A stretch of DNA of 64,000 bases from Bacteroidales bacterium (GTDB lineage: Bacteria > Bacteroidota > Bacteroidia > Bacteroidales > UBA6680). The DNA lies in contig JAOARD010000009.1 of the NCBI GenBank assembly GCA_025210735.1, positions 212,576 through 276,575 of the forward strand, written 5' to 3'. The position numbers and the translations under genes were made by a program. Shown here piece by piece: positions 19,037-26,883 of the stretch (position 1 is its first letter; each line of letters begins with the position of its first letter). A model generated the notes under the pieces. The model was not told the origin of the DNA. It ran no database searches and saw only the letters and a program-made list of their open reading frames with translations.

Positions 19037-19074
19037 TTACAGGAGCTGTTACTCAACATAAATAGCTCCTGTAA
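19037..19074 (+). terminator. Hairpin after the CoA-transferase beta gene
   Basis: A perfect 11-bp stem TTACAGGAGCT/AGCTCCTGTAA without an adjoining T-run; TTTTTT occurs about 20 nt further on. It may end, attenuate or stabilise the upstream kam transcript before the acyl-CoA dehydrogenase gene. Confidence 0.5.
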
Positions 19075-19249
19075 TACACAATCAACAGGGTTTTTTAGTG
19101 TAAAAAGGTGAATCAGATATATGGTTCATAGCTACCTTACACTCTAAATTCTGACAGGAATGAGAGAAATAAAATAAAAAATAATACTTATGATATGTTC
19201 TGTAGATTCAGGTCATTGCGGAACATCTATCGGTTAATACAACAGAGGT
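19075..19249 (+). promoter_or_regulatory. Structured spacer before the acyl-CoA dehydrogenase gene
   Basis: It has a second imperfect inverted repeat (AGTGTAA...GGT near 19098 against ACCTTACACT near 19134) and smaller complementary parts (GTTC/GAAC near 19197-19225). No -7 box is convincing. It may be an internal leader controlling the bcd-etf genes separately from kam. Confidence 0.3.
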
Positions 19250-20389
19250 ATGAATTTTAGCTTAACAAAAGAACAAATGTTATTTCAGCAGATGATTAAG
19301 GAGTTTGCTGAAAACGAGGTAAAGCCTTTAGCTGCTGAGATAGATGAGCAGGAGCGCTTTCCTGTTGAGACTGTTGAGAAAATGGCAAAGATTGGTATTA
19401 TGGGAATTCCAATACCAAAGAAGTATGGTGGAGCAGGTGGCGACAACCTGATGTACTCTATTGCTGTTGAAGAACTTTCGGCAGCTTGTGCTACAACTGG
19501 TGTTGTTGTTTCAGCTCATACATCACTTTGTGCTGCGCCAATTCTTGAGCATGGTACTGAAGAGCAGAAGATGAAATATCTTCCTAAGCTTGCTTCAGGT
19601 GAGTGGGTAGGTGCATTTGGTCTTACAGAGCCAAACGCCGGTACTGATGCTGCAGGACAGCAGACTACAGCTGTTGAGGATGGAGATAACTACATTCTTA
19701 ACGGAAGTAAGATTTTTATTACAAATGCTGAGTATGGTCATGTATATGTAGTAATGGCAATGACCGACAAATCGCAAGGTACACGTGGTATTACTGCATT
19801 TATTGTAGAGAAAGATACTCCGGGATTCTCAATTGGTAAAAAAGAGAAGAAGATGGGTATCAGAGGATCTGCTACATGTGAGCTTATCTTTGAAAACTGT
19901 GTGATACCAAAAGAGAACATGCTGGGTAAAATTGGTAAAGGGTTTGGTATAGCAATGAAAACGCTTGATGGCGGACGTATTGGTATTGCTGCTCAGGCTC
20001 TGGGTATAGCACAGGGTGCAATTGATGCAACAGTTGGATATGTTAAAGAGAGAAAGCAGTTCGGACGTCCTATCTCAGGATTCCAGAACACTCAGTTCCA
20101 GCTTGCTGATATGAACACAAAAACTGAGGCTGCAAGAATGTTAGTTCGTAAGGCTGCATTTAAGAAAGATCAGAAAGTTCCTTACTCTGTTGATGCTGCA
20201 ATGGCTAAGCTTTATGCTGCCGAAACAGCTATGGAGGTTACAAATAAAGCAGTTCAGCTTCACGGTGGATACGGTTACACAAGAGAATATCCTGTTGAGC
20301 GTATGATGCGTGATGCTAAAATTACTGAGATATATGAGGGTACATCAGAGGTACAACGTATGGTTATCTCTGCCAATATGCTTAAGTAA
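19250..20389 (+). CDS. bcd: Short-chain acyl-CoA dehydrogenase (butyryl-CoA dehydrogenase type)
   Basis: A 379-residue flavoprotein of the usual length. It has the N-terminal helical domain, FGLTEPNAGTDA at the FAD-binding middle domain, and the C-terminal HGGYGYTREYPVERMMRD followed by IYEGT, whose Glu (E363) is the catalytic base of short-chain enzymes. In this context it reduces crotonyl-CoA to butyryl-CoA with electrons passed through EtfAB, encoded directly downstream. With its Etf it may perform flavin-based electron bifurcation as in clostridia, which cannot be settled from these motifs. The gene starts 221 nt after atoA. Confidence 0.94.
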   Translation: MNFSLTKEQMLFQQMIKEFAENEVKPLAAEIDEQERFPVETVEKMAKIGIMGIPIPKKYGGAGGDNLMYSIAVEELSAACATTGVVVSAHTSLCAAPILEHGTEEQKMKYLPKLASGEWVGAFGLTEPNAGTDAAGQQTTAVEDGDNYILNGSKIFITNAEYGHVYVVMAMTDKSQGTRGITAFIVEKDTPGFSIGKKEKKMGIRGSATCELIFENCVIPKENMLGKIGKGFGIAMKTLDGGRIGIAAQALGIAQGAIDATVGYVKERKQFGRPISGFQNTQFQLADMNTKTEAARMLVRKAAFKKDQKVPYSVDAAMAKLYAAETAMEVTNKAVQLHGGYGYTREYPVERMMRDAKITEIYEGTSEVQRMVISANMLK

Positions 20390-20423
20390 TAACCAATCTT
20401 ACAAATAAAAAAATATTAGACAG

Positions 20424-21206
20424 ATGAACATAGTTGTTTGTATAAAGCAGGTTCCTGATACTACAGAGATCAGAATTAATCCTGAAACAGGAACCCTTAT
20501 CAGAGATGGTGTACCAAGTATCATCAACCCTGATGATAAAGCCGGATTAGAGCTTGCATTACAATTAAAAGATAAATATAATGCCCATGTAACAGTTATT
20601 ACAATGGGTCCTGCTCAGGCTGATATTATCCTGAGAGAAGCATTTGCAATGGGTGTTGACAGAGCTATTCACCTTACCGACAGAAAATTTGCCGGAGCTG
20701 ATACACTTGCAACATCATATGCACTTGCAGGAGCATTAAAGAAGATAGATTTTGATCTGCTTGTAACTGGTCGCCAGGCAATTGATGGTGATACAGCACA
20801 GGTAGGACCACAGATAGCAGAACACCTTGATCTTCCTCAGATATCGTATCTACAGGATCTTAAATTTGATGGTGATAAAACATTTACTATTAAGAAATCA
20901 ACTGAAGAGGGATACCAGATGCTAGAGGTTGAAGGACCATGCGTTGTTACAGTACTATCATCGGCTTATAAGGCTCGTTACATGAATGTAGGAGGTATTG
21001 TTGATGCTTACCAGAAAGAGGTAGAGCTTTGGGGTAAAGATCAGATTGATGTTGAGGTTGAAAAACTTGGACTTAAAGGATCGCCTACACGTGTACACAA
21101 AGCATTTGCTAAGAGCGTTAAAGCTGCCGGAGAGGTTTACGATGTAGATGCTGACGAGGCAGTGGGAATTATTATTAAAACTTTAAAAGAGAAATTCATT
21201 CTTTAA
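20424..21206 (+). CDS. etfB: Electron transfer flavoprotein beta subunit
   Basis: A 260-residue EtfB with the family start MNIVVCIKQVPDTTEIRI and the AMP/FAD-site region LLVTGRQAIDGDTAQVGPQI (about residues 113-132). It forms a heterodimer with EtfA and exchanges electrons with the acyl-CoA dehydrogenase just upstream. The gene is 34 nt after bcd and 11 nt before etfA, so one transcript is clear. Whether its second cofactor is AMP (ordinary Etf) or FAD (bifurcating Etf) needs alignment; the anaerobic butyrate context favours FAD. Confidence 0.95.
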   Translation: MNIVVCIKQVPDTTEIRINPETGTLIRDGVPSIINPDDKAGLELALQLKDKYNAHVTVITMGPAQADIILREAFAMGVDRAIHLTDRKFAGADTLATSYALAGALKKIDFDLLVTGRQAIDGDTAQVGPQIAEHLDLPQISYLQDLKFDGDKTFTIKKSTEEGYQMLEVEGPCVVTVLSSAYKARYMNVGGIVDAYQKEVELWGKDQIDVEVEKLGLKGSPTRVHKAFAKSVKAAGEVYDVDADEAVGIIIKTLKEKFIL

Positions 21207-21217
21207 TCTGAGCTGTT

Positions 21218-22210
21218 ATGAATATTGAGGAATACAAAGGTATATATGTCTTCATTGAGCAGAGAGAAGGTGTTATACAAGGTGTAGCTCTTGAGCTGCT
21301 GGGACAGGCAAGAAGACTTGCTGACGAGAAAAACGATAAGGTATACGCTATGTTCTTAGGACATAACATAGCTGATAAAGCAAAATCGCTTATTGCATAT
21401 GGTGCCGATGAGGTAATATGTGCTGATGAGCCGGAACTTGCAGACTACCTTACAGAGCAATATACACAGGTAATTTGCCAGATTATAGAGGAGCGTAAAC
21501 CAGAATCTATGCTTATTGGTGCAACAACAATTGGTCGTGACCTTGGCCCACGTGTATCGGCACGTGTTGCTACAGGACTTACTGCTGACTGTACTAAGAT
21601 AGAGAATGGTGATACAGGTGAGCTACGCATGACACGTCCTGCATTTGGAGGAAACCTTATGGCTACAATTGTTTGTAAGGAGCACCGTCCACAGATGGCT
21701 ACTGTACGTCCGGGAGTTATGTTTGCTATAGATGCTGATGAGTCAAGAGCTGGTGAGGTTGTAGAGTTTAAGCCAAAATTCGAAACATCTAAGTTCAAGG
21801 TAAAACTTCTTGAGACAGTTAAAGAAGATACAGGACTTATTGACATTACAGAGGCTCGTATACTTGTATCTGGTGGTAGAGGACTTGGTAACAAAGAGGG
21901 TTTTGAAGCTCTTGAGGGACTTGCAGAGACTCTTGATGCTGAGGTATCTGCTTCACGTGCAATGGTAGATTCAGGATACATAGGGCACGAGCGTCAGGTA
22001 GGACAGACAGGTAAAACTGTAAGACCAAACCTATACTTTGCTTTTGGTATCTCAGGTGCAATACAGCACGTTGCAGGTATGGAAGAGTCTGAGCTTATTG
22101 TAGCTGTAAACAAAGATAAAGATGCACCAATATTCCAGGTAGCAGACCTTGGTATTGTTGGCGATGCAAAACAGATTATCAAAAAACTAAACGAACGTCT
22201 GAATAAGTAA
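21218..22210 (+). CDS. etfA: Electron transfer flavoprotein alpha subunit
   Basis: A 330-residue EtfA. The C-terminal FAD domain shows VSGGRGLG, ASRAMVDSGYIGHERQVGQTG and YFAFGISGAIQHVAGM, all standard FAD-binding stretches. It partners EtfB and Bcd in crotonyl-CoA reduction. It is the last gene of the lysine block, followed at once by a terminator. Its stop codon is the first base triplet of a 67-bp sequence repeated after the RAYT gene near 23681. Confidence 0.96.
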   Translation: MNIEEYKGIYVFIEQREGVIQGVALELLGQARRLADEKNDKVYAMFLGHNIADKAKSLIAYGADEVICADEPELADYLTEQYTQVICQIIEERKPESMLIGATTIGRDLGPRVSARVATGLTADCTKIENGDTGELRMTRPAFGGNLMATIVCKEHRPQMATVRPGVMFAIDADESRAGEVVEFKPKFETSKFKVKLLETVKEDTGLIDITEARILVSGGRGLGNKEGFEALEGLAETLDAEVSASRAMVDSGYIGHERQVGQTGKTVRPNLYFAFGISGAIQHVAGMEESELIVAVNKDKDAPIFQVADLGIVGDAKQIIKKLNERLNK

Positions 22211-22274
22211 TTTATCACGTTCAAATATTCCAAAAACGTACCTCCTGCTTAAATGTGGGGTGTACGTTTTTTTT
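22208..22274 (+). repeat. 67-bp direct repeat, copy 1 (includes the etfA terminator)
   Basis: The same 67 bp recur at 23681-23747 with one mismatch (G at 22260 against A at 23733). The pair brackets the TonB-domain gene and the first RAYT gene, a 1.4-kb interval. Confidence 0.9.
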
Positions 22275-22275
22275 T
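22232..22275 (+). terminator. Terminator after etfA
   Basis: Stem AAAAACGTAC/GTACGTTTTT with inner C-rich/G-rich pairing, ending in nine T. It closes the lysine fermentation transcript. Confidence 0.85.
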
Positions 22276-22290
22276 CAATAAAAGTATAGA

Positions 22291-22304
22291 CATTGCATGC
22301 AACG
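22291..22304. repeat. Short fragment of the second RAYT palindrome type
   Basis: CATTGCATGCAACG holds the palindrome TTGCATGCAA, the centre of the long palindrome inside the RAYT gene at 23817. It may be a degenerate REP site or chance. Confidence 0.35.
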
Positions 22305-22332
22305 TATTAACAAATAAACTATATACAGATTT

Positions 22333-23016
22333 ATGAACCAGTTGATAGTATTAATAGCAGCCCTGACAATTAATGTTTATGGAGCAAATAAAAATAGTAG
22401 GGGAGAAGGTGATATTGAGATAAAAACATCAAACCAAAAATCGATATCAGTAACCATACCAAAACTTTATATAAAGAAAAAGAGCATAGACAAAGATTTT
22501 CTTCTACAAACAATTCCTGAAGGTAAATATAAGGCTAAAATATATGCAGGAAAGAAAAAGATAAAACACCAAATAACTGTTGAAAAGGATTTTAGAACAG
22601 TAATAGAGATAGATAGTGAAAACAGGCTGGTTAAAGAAGAGTTTATCCCATTTGCAGAAGACAGGTTACCTCCTGTAGATCCCGATAATCAGGATATATA
22701 TATTGTAGCAGACAAAATGCCTAAATTTCTTGGTGGAGATCTACGAGTTGCCAGAGAATGGTTGAATGATAATACAAAAAATACTACAAGATATCTTGAA
22801 TCAGGACAAAGAGTAAAGGTAAATACAATGTTTGTTATTGATACTGATGGTTATGTATCAGATGTAATAGTACTTAAATGTAGAAGTGAGGCTATTAAAA
22901 GTCAGGCCATAAGAAGAATTAAAAAAATGCCTCGTTGGACTCCTGGATTGCAAAGAGGTATTAGAGTAAAAGTGAAATTAAATATGCCGCTTGAATTTAT
23001 TGGAGAGAAAAGATAA
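22333..23016 (+). CDS. Exported protein with a C-terminal TonB-like domain
   Basis: A 227-residue protein with a short N-terminal signal sequence. It has a lysine-rich beta domain (residues about 25-100) and a C-terminal TonB-type domain (about 150-225) with VNTMFVIDTDGYVSDVIVLKCRSEAI and MPRWTPGLQRGIRVKVKLNMPLEF. It lacks the long Pro-rich spacer and clear membrane anchor of a true energy transducer, so it may be a periplasmic TonB-domain protein rather than a partner of ExbBD. No exbB or exbD is nearby. It lies inside a 1.4-kb segment bounded by 67-bp direct repeats, together with a RAYT gene. Confidence 0.7.
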   Translation: MNQLIVLIAALTINVYGANKNSRGEGDIEIKTSNQKSISVTIPKLYIKKKSIDKDFLLQTIPEGKYKAKIYAGKKKIKHQITVEKDFRTVIEIDSENRLVKEEFIPFAEDRLPPVDPDNQDIYIVADKMPKFLGGDLRVAREWLNDNTKNTTRYLESGQRVKVNTMFVIDTDGYVSDVIVLKCRSEAIKSQAIRRIKKMPRWTPGLQRGIRVKVKLNMPLEFIGEKR

Positions 23017-23060
23017 CAGTTAAATCATAATAAATTTATCTATTGACATAGCCATTATAA

Positions 23061-23073
23061 TGTGGTAAATTTA
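23061..23073 (+). promoter_or_regulatory. Motif shared upstream of both RAYT genes (copy 1)
   Basis: TGTGGTAAATTTA here and TGTCGTAAATTTA at 23763-23775 (12 of 13 bases identical) precede the two RAYT genes, at 5 and 41 nt from the ATG. It may be a promoter part or an old element end. Confidence 0.35.
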
Positions 23074-23078
23074 TTACT

Positions 23079-23672
23079 ATGGCAAAATTCGGGAATCAAT
23101 ATAAAGGAGAGTCATACAGATTAAGAGGCTGGGATTATTCATCGTCTGCTCTATATTTCCTGACAATTGTAACGCAAAACAGAGAATGTAATTTAGGCTA
23201 TATTGAATCTGATGAAATGTATCTGTCTGAATTTGGAAAGATTATTGAAAAACAATGGTACAGATCATTTGAAATCCGATCAGAATTATTTCTTGACGAA
23301 TTTATTATAATGCCAAACCATATTCACGCTATTGTTAAATTAGATAATGGTGATGATTTGAATTTTCCTGTTGAGATGCGCGGTTTTGTTGTTGAGACGC
23401 ACGGCCGTGCGTCTCAACAACAACCATTTATCCGAAAACCAAAATCAATTTCGTCATTTATTGCAGGGTTTAAATCGGCGGTTAACTCTGAGATAAACAA
23501 TTATATCGATGAAAATGAATTGACCATTCCAATATACAATCGTAATAACCATTTCTTTCAACCGAATTATTATGACCATATAATCCGCAACAAAACCGAT
23601 TATAACCGTATTAAAAATTACATAATCAACAATCCAAAAAAATGGGATGAGGATAGGTTTAGGGCTAAATGA
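23079..23672 (+). CDS. REP-associated tyrosine transposase (RAYT) with an internal palindrome
   Basis: A 197-residue Y1/HUH-type transposase. The HUH motif is H81-I-H83 in MPNHIH, and a C-terminal helix with YYDHIIRNKTDYNRI holds the candidate nucleophilic Tyr. RAYTs nick and join single strands at REP palindromes. Between these parts, bases 23386-23423 form a perfect 38-bp palindrome read in frame as residues 103-115. Its 28-bp core is found again at 30081-30108. The last 100 bp are nearly identical to those of the RAYT gene at 23817, while the 5' parts differ. The frame is intact, so the gene may be active. The ATG at 23079 gives the expected start FGNQYKGESYRLRGWDY. Confidence 0.85.
   Translation: MAKFGNQYKGESYRLRGWDYSSSALYFLTIVTQNRECNLGYIESDEMYLSEFGKIIEKQWYRSFEIRSELFLDEFIIMPNHIHAIVKLDNGDDLNFPVEMRGFVVETHGRASQQQPFIRKPKSISSFIAGFKSAVNSEINNYIDENELTIPIYNRNNHFFQPNYYDHIIRNKTDYNRIKNYIINNPKKWDEDRFRAK
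23386..23423. repeat. 38-bp perfect palindrome inside the RAYT gene (REP-like, type 1)
   Basis: Arms of 19 bp with centre GGCC; the inner arm reads GTTGAGACGCACGG. The core recurs at 30081-30108. A partial copy of the arm (GTTGAGATGCGCGG) lies just upstream at about 23370. Confidence 0.95.
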
Positions 23673-23680
23673 TATATAAA

Positions 23681-23747
23681 TAATTTATCACGTTCAAATA
23701 TTCCAAAAACGTACCTCCTGCTTAAATGTGGGATGTACGTTTTTTTT
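23681..23747 (+). repeat. 67-bp direct repeat, copy 2 (includes a terminator)
   Basis: Matches 22208-22274 at 66 of 67 positions. It contains stem AAAAACGTAC/GTACGTTTTT at 23705-23744 with a T-run, so it also works as a terminator after the RAYT gene. Confidence 0.9.
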
Positions 23748-23816
23748 GATCTTAACCTAACATGTCGTAAATTTACATATAACATCATCTGTTAATATGT
23801 TATAACCCGGACTATT

Positions 23817-24446
23817 ATGACAGAAAAATTCAAGAATAGATACAGGATAGAATCAGCACGATTGCGGAATTATGATTATGGTAAAAATGGTGCATATTTT
23901 GTGACCATCTGTACAAAAGACCGTCAACATTTCTTTGGAGAAATAATACACAACAAAATGATATTGTCAGAAATTGGCAATCTGACAAATGAATATTGGT
24001 ACGAAATTCCGGAACATTTCCCGTTTGTTAAATTGGGTGCATTTATTGCAATGCCAAACCATATTCACGGTATTGTTATTATTGATAAAAATATTTATTG
24101 CCGTGATTGTAATTGTCGTTATGATTGTCATGGTAATGGTCGTTGTCGTCATTGTAGAAACGTTGCATGCAACGTTTCTACAATGACGACAACAACGACA
24201 AAAACCACCACGCAAAAAAATGAACATATGGCATCCATTTCACCAAAACCGGGTTCGTTATCAACAATTATTCGTTCATATAAATCTGCGGTTTCAAAAT
24301 CCGCACATATATTGAATGATCAATTTGGTTGGCAACCGCGGTTTCATGACCATATAATCCGCAACAAAACCGATTATAATCGTATTGAAAATTATATAAT
24401 CAACAACCCCAAAAAATGGAATGAGGATAGGTTTAGAATGAAATGA
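23817..24446 (+). CDS. Second RAYT transposase with a 52-bp internal palindrome
   Basis: A 209-residue RAYT paralogue of the gene at 23079: H82-I-H84 in MPNHIH and FHDHIIRNKTDYNRIENYI near the C terminus. A perfect 52-bp palindrome (24142-24193) is read in frame as residues 109-126, in the same loop between HUH and Tyr motifs as in the first RAYT. Just upstream, the DNA is a degenerate run of GATTGT/GTCGTT-like units coding for Cys, Arg and His; downstream it codes for a Thr-rich run. The frame is open throughout. A low-complexity insertion that size should be a surface loop; whether the enzyme works is unknown. Confidence 0.82.
   Translation: MTEKFKNRYRIESARLRNYDYGKNGAYFVTICTKDRQHFFGEIIHNKMILSEIGNLTNEYWYEIPEHFPFVKLGAFIAMPNHIHGIVIIDKNIYCRDCNCRYDCHGNGRCRHCRNVACNVSTMTTTTTKTTTQKNEHMASISPKPGSLSTIIRSYKSAVSKSAHILNDQFGWQPRFHDHIIRNKTDYNRIENYIINNPKKWNEDRFRMK
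24142..24193. repeat. 52-bp perfect palindrome inside the second RAYT gene (type 2)
   Basis: Arms of 26 bp with no mismatch and centre GCATGC; the inner arm reads GTAGAAACGTTGCA. The centre differs from the type 1 palindrome, but both have the pattern GT-(T/A)-GA-(G/A)-ACG at the arm start. Confidence 0.95.
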
Positions 24447-24621
24447 TTAAGAAACAAATGAATCTCTCTGTAATTATAAAACCTTGTATGTGCGTTTAAA
24501 GTATATATAAAATTGTAATAATATATACGTATATATTATCTGTTTTATATTTTTATGATCATCTTAATTAAATCGTAATATAAATTAGTGTAAATAATAT
24601 TTTTAAATAGATTGAAGAATA

Positions 24622-25287
24622 ATGACAGATGAAGAGTTAAATGAGATATTAGAAGAACAAAAAAAGACTCATGATAGATTTATGATGTATGAAAGAGATG
24701 GTATACAAAATACGCTAAAATATTTTGATAGAATTCATGATAAACTATTTGCATTCAATAATATTTTGATCGCGGGGTATTTTGCTCTTTCCCAGGTTTT
24801 TGAATCATTTTCTGTGTATGGTATAATTATTCCTCTTTTGAATCTAGCTTTGCTTATTTTTATAGAATATCGTATGATGAAGAAAAGTAGATTTGAATCT
24901 GAAATTACAAAAAAGATTCCGTCAGAGATTGACAAAAATGGATTCAGTATTAGTAAAACAAATAGATATTCCCTTTATGCAATTATATCAACAACAATAG
25001 TTATAGGGATTTTTGTTTATAATTTGTTTAGTCTTGACTCAAAGGAATTGCAAACATGTGGAAATACAGAGTCTAAAAATCATAATGTAAAAGTTGATAT
25101 TTCTGAGAAAAATTTAATGTTAGATTCCATATTGATTGGTAAATGGTATAATTTTATATCTGACAAAGTAACTTTTTATTTTAAAGAAGATACTGATACA
25201 TTAAAAATTTTAGGTATTATAAATGATACTCTTATAATTGAACATAATTCAATTATAGAAGATATAAAAGACAGGGGAAAATCTTAG
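24622..25287 (+). CDS. Membrane protein of unknown function
   Basis: A 221-residue protein. It has a charged N-terminal part (residues 1-45, rich in Glu/Lys), two adjacent membrane segments (about 46-64 and 68-84), a cytoplasmic-looking basic stretch, a third membrane segment (about 114-135) and a soluble C-terminal domain. The topology recalls small SLATT-like membrane effectors, but I cannot claim that family. Low GC and short spacing (20 nt) to the next membrane protein suggest a small operon running to the RNA ligase. Confidence 0.6.
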   Translation: MTDEELNEILEEQKKTHDRFMMYERDGIQNTLKYFDRIHDKLFAFNNILIAGYFALSQVFESFSVYGIIIPLLNLALLIFIEYRMMKKSRFESEITKKIPSEIDKNGFSISKTNRYSLYAIISTTIVIGIFVYNLFSLDSKELQTCGNTESKNHNVKVDISEKNLMLDSILIGKWYNFISDKVTFYFKEDTDTLKILGIINDTLIIEHNSIIEDIKDRGKS

Positions 25288-25307
25288 ATTTTTTCAAAAG
25301 TTAAAAA

Positions 25308-25823
25308 ATGATAACAAAACTATTCAAAAAATATACAAGAATCATATGTATGCTACTTGGCGGTGCTTATGCACTGTTTGGTTTGTTTGCATTGGCTATT
25401 GTAACCATGCAATCATTAATGCTATCAGGATCTATGTCAGATATAGATGAATCATTCACAAACTCACTATCTGCAATGCACAGTATATTTAAAATATATA
25501 TGCCCCTGCTTATCCTGTTGGGAATAGGGTACCTGATATTCGGAATATTCTACAATAGAATAAAATCAAAGAGATATCAGATAAACCTTCTGTTAAGCAT
25601 TATGTGTATAGCCTGGATTGCCGGATATATTGTGAATAATGTATTAAATGTTGATGAACTTAATGCAGGATTTGCAAATAATAACGAAGCATTAAAATTA
25701 ATGGCATATGGTTACCTCATATTCGGATCTATTATAGCATTAGCAATAATGGCAGTGCCTCAATATATTTTAGGCAGAGCAATAAAACAGAACAATATAG
25801 AGCATCAATGTCCTCCTATATAA
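25308..25823 (+). CDS. Four-segment membrane protein of unknown function
   Basis: A 171-residue protein with four clear hydrophobic segments (about residues 10-34, 64-84, 94-116 and 131-155) and little else. No family recognised. It lies 20 nt after one membrane protein gene and 16 nt before the RNA ligase gene, so the three are probably co-transcribed. The GC content and codon use look like the rest of the window. Confidence 0.6.
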   Translation: MITKLFKKYTRIICMLLGGAYALFGLFALAIVTMQSLMLSGSMSDIDESFTNSLSAMHSIFKIYMPLLILLGIGYLIFGIFYNRIKSKRYQINLLLSIMCIAWIAGYIVNNVLNVDELNAGFANNNEALKLMAYGYLIFGSIIALAIMAVPQYILGRAIKQNNIEHQCPPI

Positions 25824-25839
25824 TTAAACATTAGAATAA

Positions 25840-26883
25840 ATGAGTGAATTTTCAGGGTATGAAAAAATGCCAAGTAGCCTTAAAAAACTTGGTCTTAGCG
25901 AGAATGATTTCTCGCAAATTGATAAATTGAAATGGGTTGTAACAGAAAAAGTTCATGGTGCGAATTTTAGCTTTGTATTTGACAAAGCAAAATTAAGGTT
26001 TGCCAAAAGAAAAGAGTACCTGTTATGGAAAGACGATTTTTTCGGATTTCAGCTTGTTGTAAACAGAATTGAAGATCAGATTATACAACTGTTTGAGGAT
26101 TTAAGCCGACAGGTAGATGCAGATAAATATATAATATACGGAGAACTGTTTGGAGGAGAATACCCTCATGACGACGTTATAGAAGACTCTAATGTGAATG
26201 CTATTCAAACAGGAGTTTATTACTCGACTACAATCAACTTTTGTGCATTCGATATTGCCATTCAAAAGAGAAATTCATCTCCTAAATACTACCTTGATTA
26301 CGAAACATCAATAAGCTATTTTGAGAAACATAATATCTTATATGCAAAACCTTTGCTTATAGGGAAATTTGGAGAAGCAACAAGTTTTAATACAAGAATA
26401 AACTCTACAATTCCGAGTCAGTTGAATCTTCCTGATATTAAAGGGAATCTTATTGAGGGTATTGTGATAAAACCATTTAATCAATCAGATAATAGTCTGT
26501 TATCTGCCAGACCAATAGTTAAGCTCAAGAATAAAGAGTTTGATGAAGAGGACAAGTTTCATCAGGCTGAGAAATGGACATACATACCAAATGTATCATC
26601 TAAATCTGAAGATTTGTCGTTTATATTAGATGAGATTAGAAATTATATAACAACCAATAGGTTAGAGAGTGCAATATCAAAAACCGGAGCTCTTGATTTT
26701 GATAATCAACAACGAATAGTAGAGATTGAGACAGAGTTTTTTAACGATACACTGATTGATTTTAATGAAAATAACCAGAATCTTTTAAATGAACTATCAG
26801 ACGAAGAGCAAAACTGGATTAATGACAGAGTAAAGTCAGAAATAGTTAAAATGGTGAAAGCTGTAAACTCGTCTGACAAATGA
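25840..26883 (+). CDS. ATP-dependent RNA ligase, Rnl2-like
   Basis: A 347-residue nucleotidyltransferase with all Rnl2-type motifs in order: motif I KVHGAN with the AMP-accepting Lys37, motif III YGELFGG, motif IIIa FCAFDI, motif IV EGIVIKP and motif V VKLKNKEF. Such enzymes seal 3'-OH/5'-phosphate nicks in RNA. The C-terminal 100 residues are helical and acidic, as in Rnl2's extra domain. Its start follows two membrane proteins and its end overlaps the next start by 4 nt (ATGA). An RNA-repair or defence role is possible, but no nuclease or kinase is adjacent. Confidence 0.88.
   Translation: MSEFSGYEKMPSSLKKLGLSENDFSQIDKLKWVVTEKVHGANFSFVFDKAKLRFAKRKEYLLWKDDFFGFQLVVNRIEDQIIQLFEDLSRQVDADKYIIYGELFGGEYPHDDVIEDSNVNAIQTGVYYSTTINFCAFDIAIQKRNSSPKYYLDYETSISYFEKHNILYAKPLLIGKFGEATSFNTRINSTIPSQLNLPDIKGNLIEGIVIKPFNQSDNSLLSARPIVKLKNKEFDEEDKFHQAEKWTYIPNVSSKSEDLSFILDEIRNYITTNRLESAISKTGALDFDNQQRIVEIETEFFNDTLIDFNENNQNLLNELSDEEQNWINDRVKSEIVKMVKAVNSSDK

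Noticed and set aside
22333..23016. A full TonB energy transducer
   Set aside because: Only the C-terminal domain is TonB-like; the Pro-rich spacer and ExbBD partners are missing.
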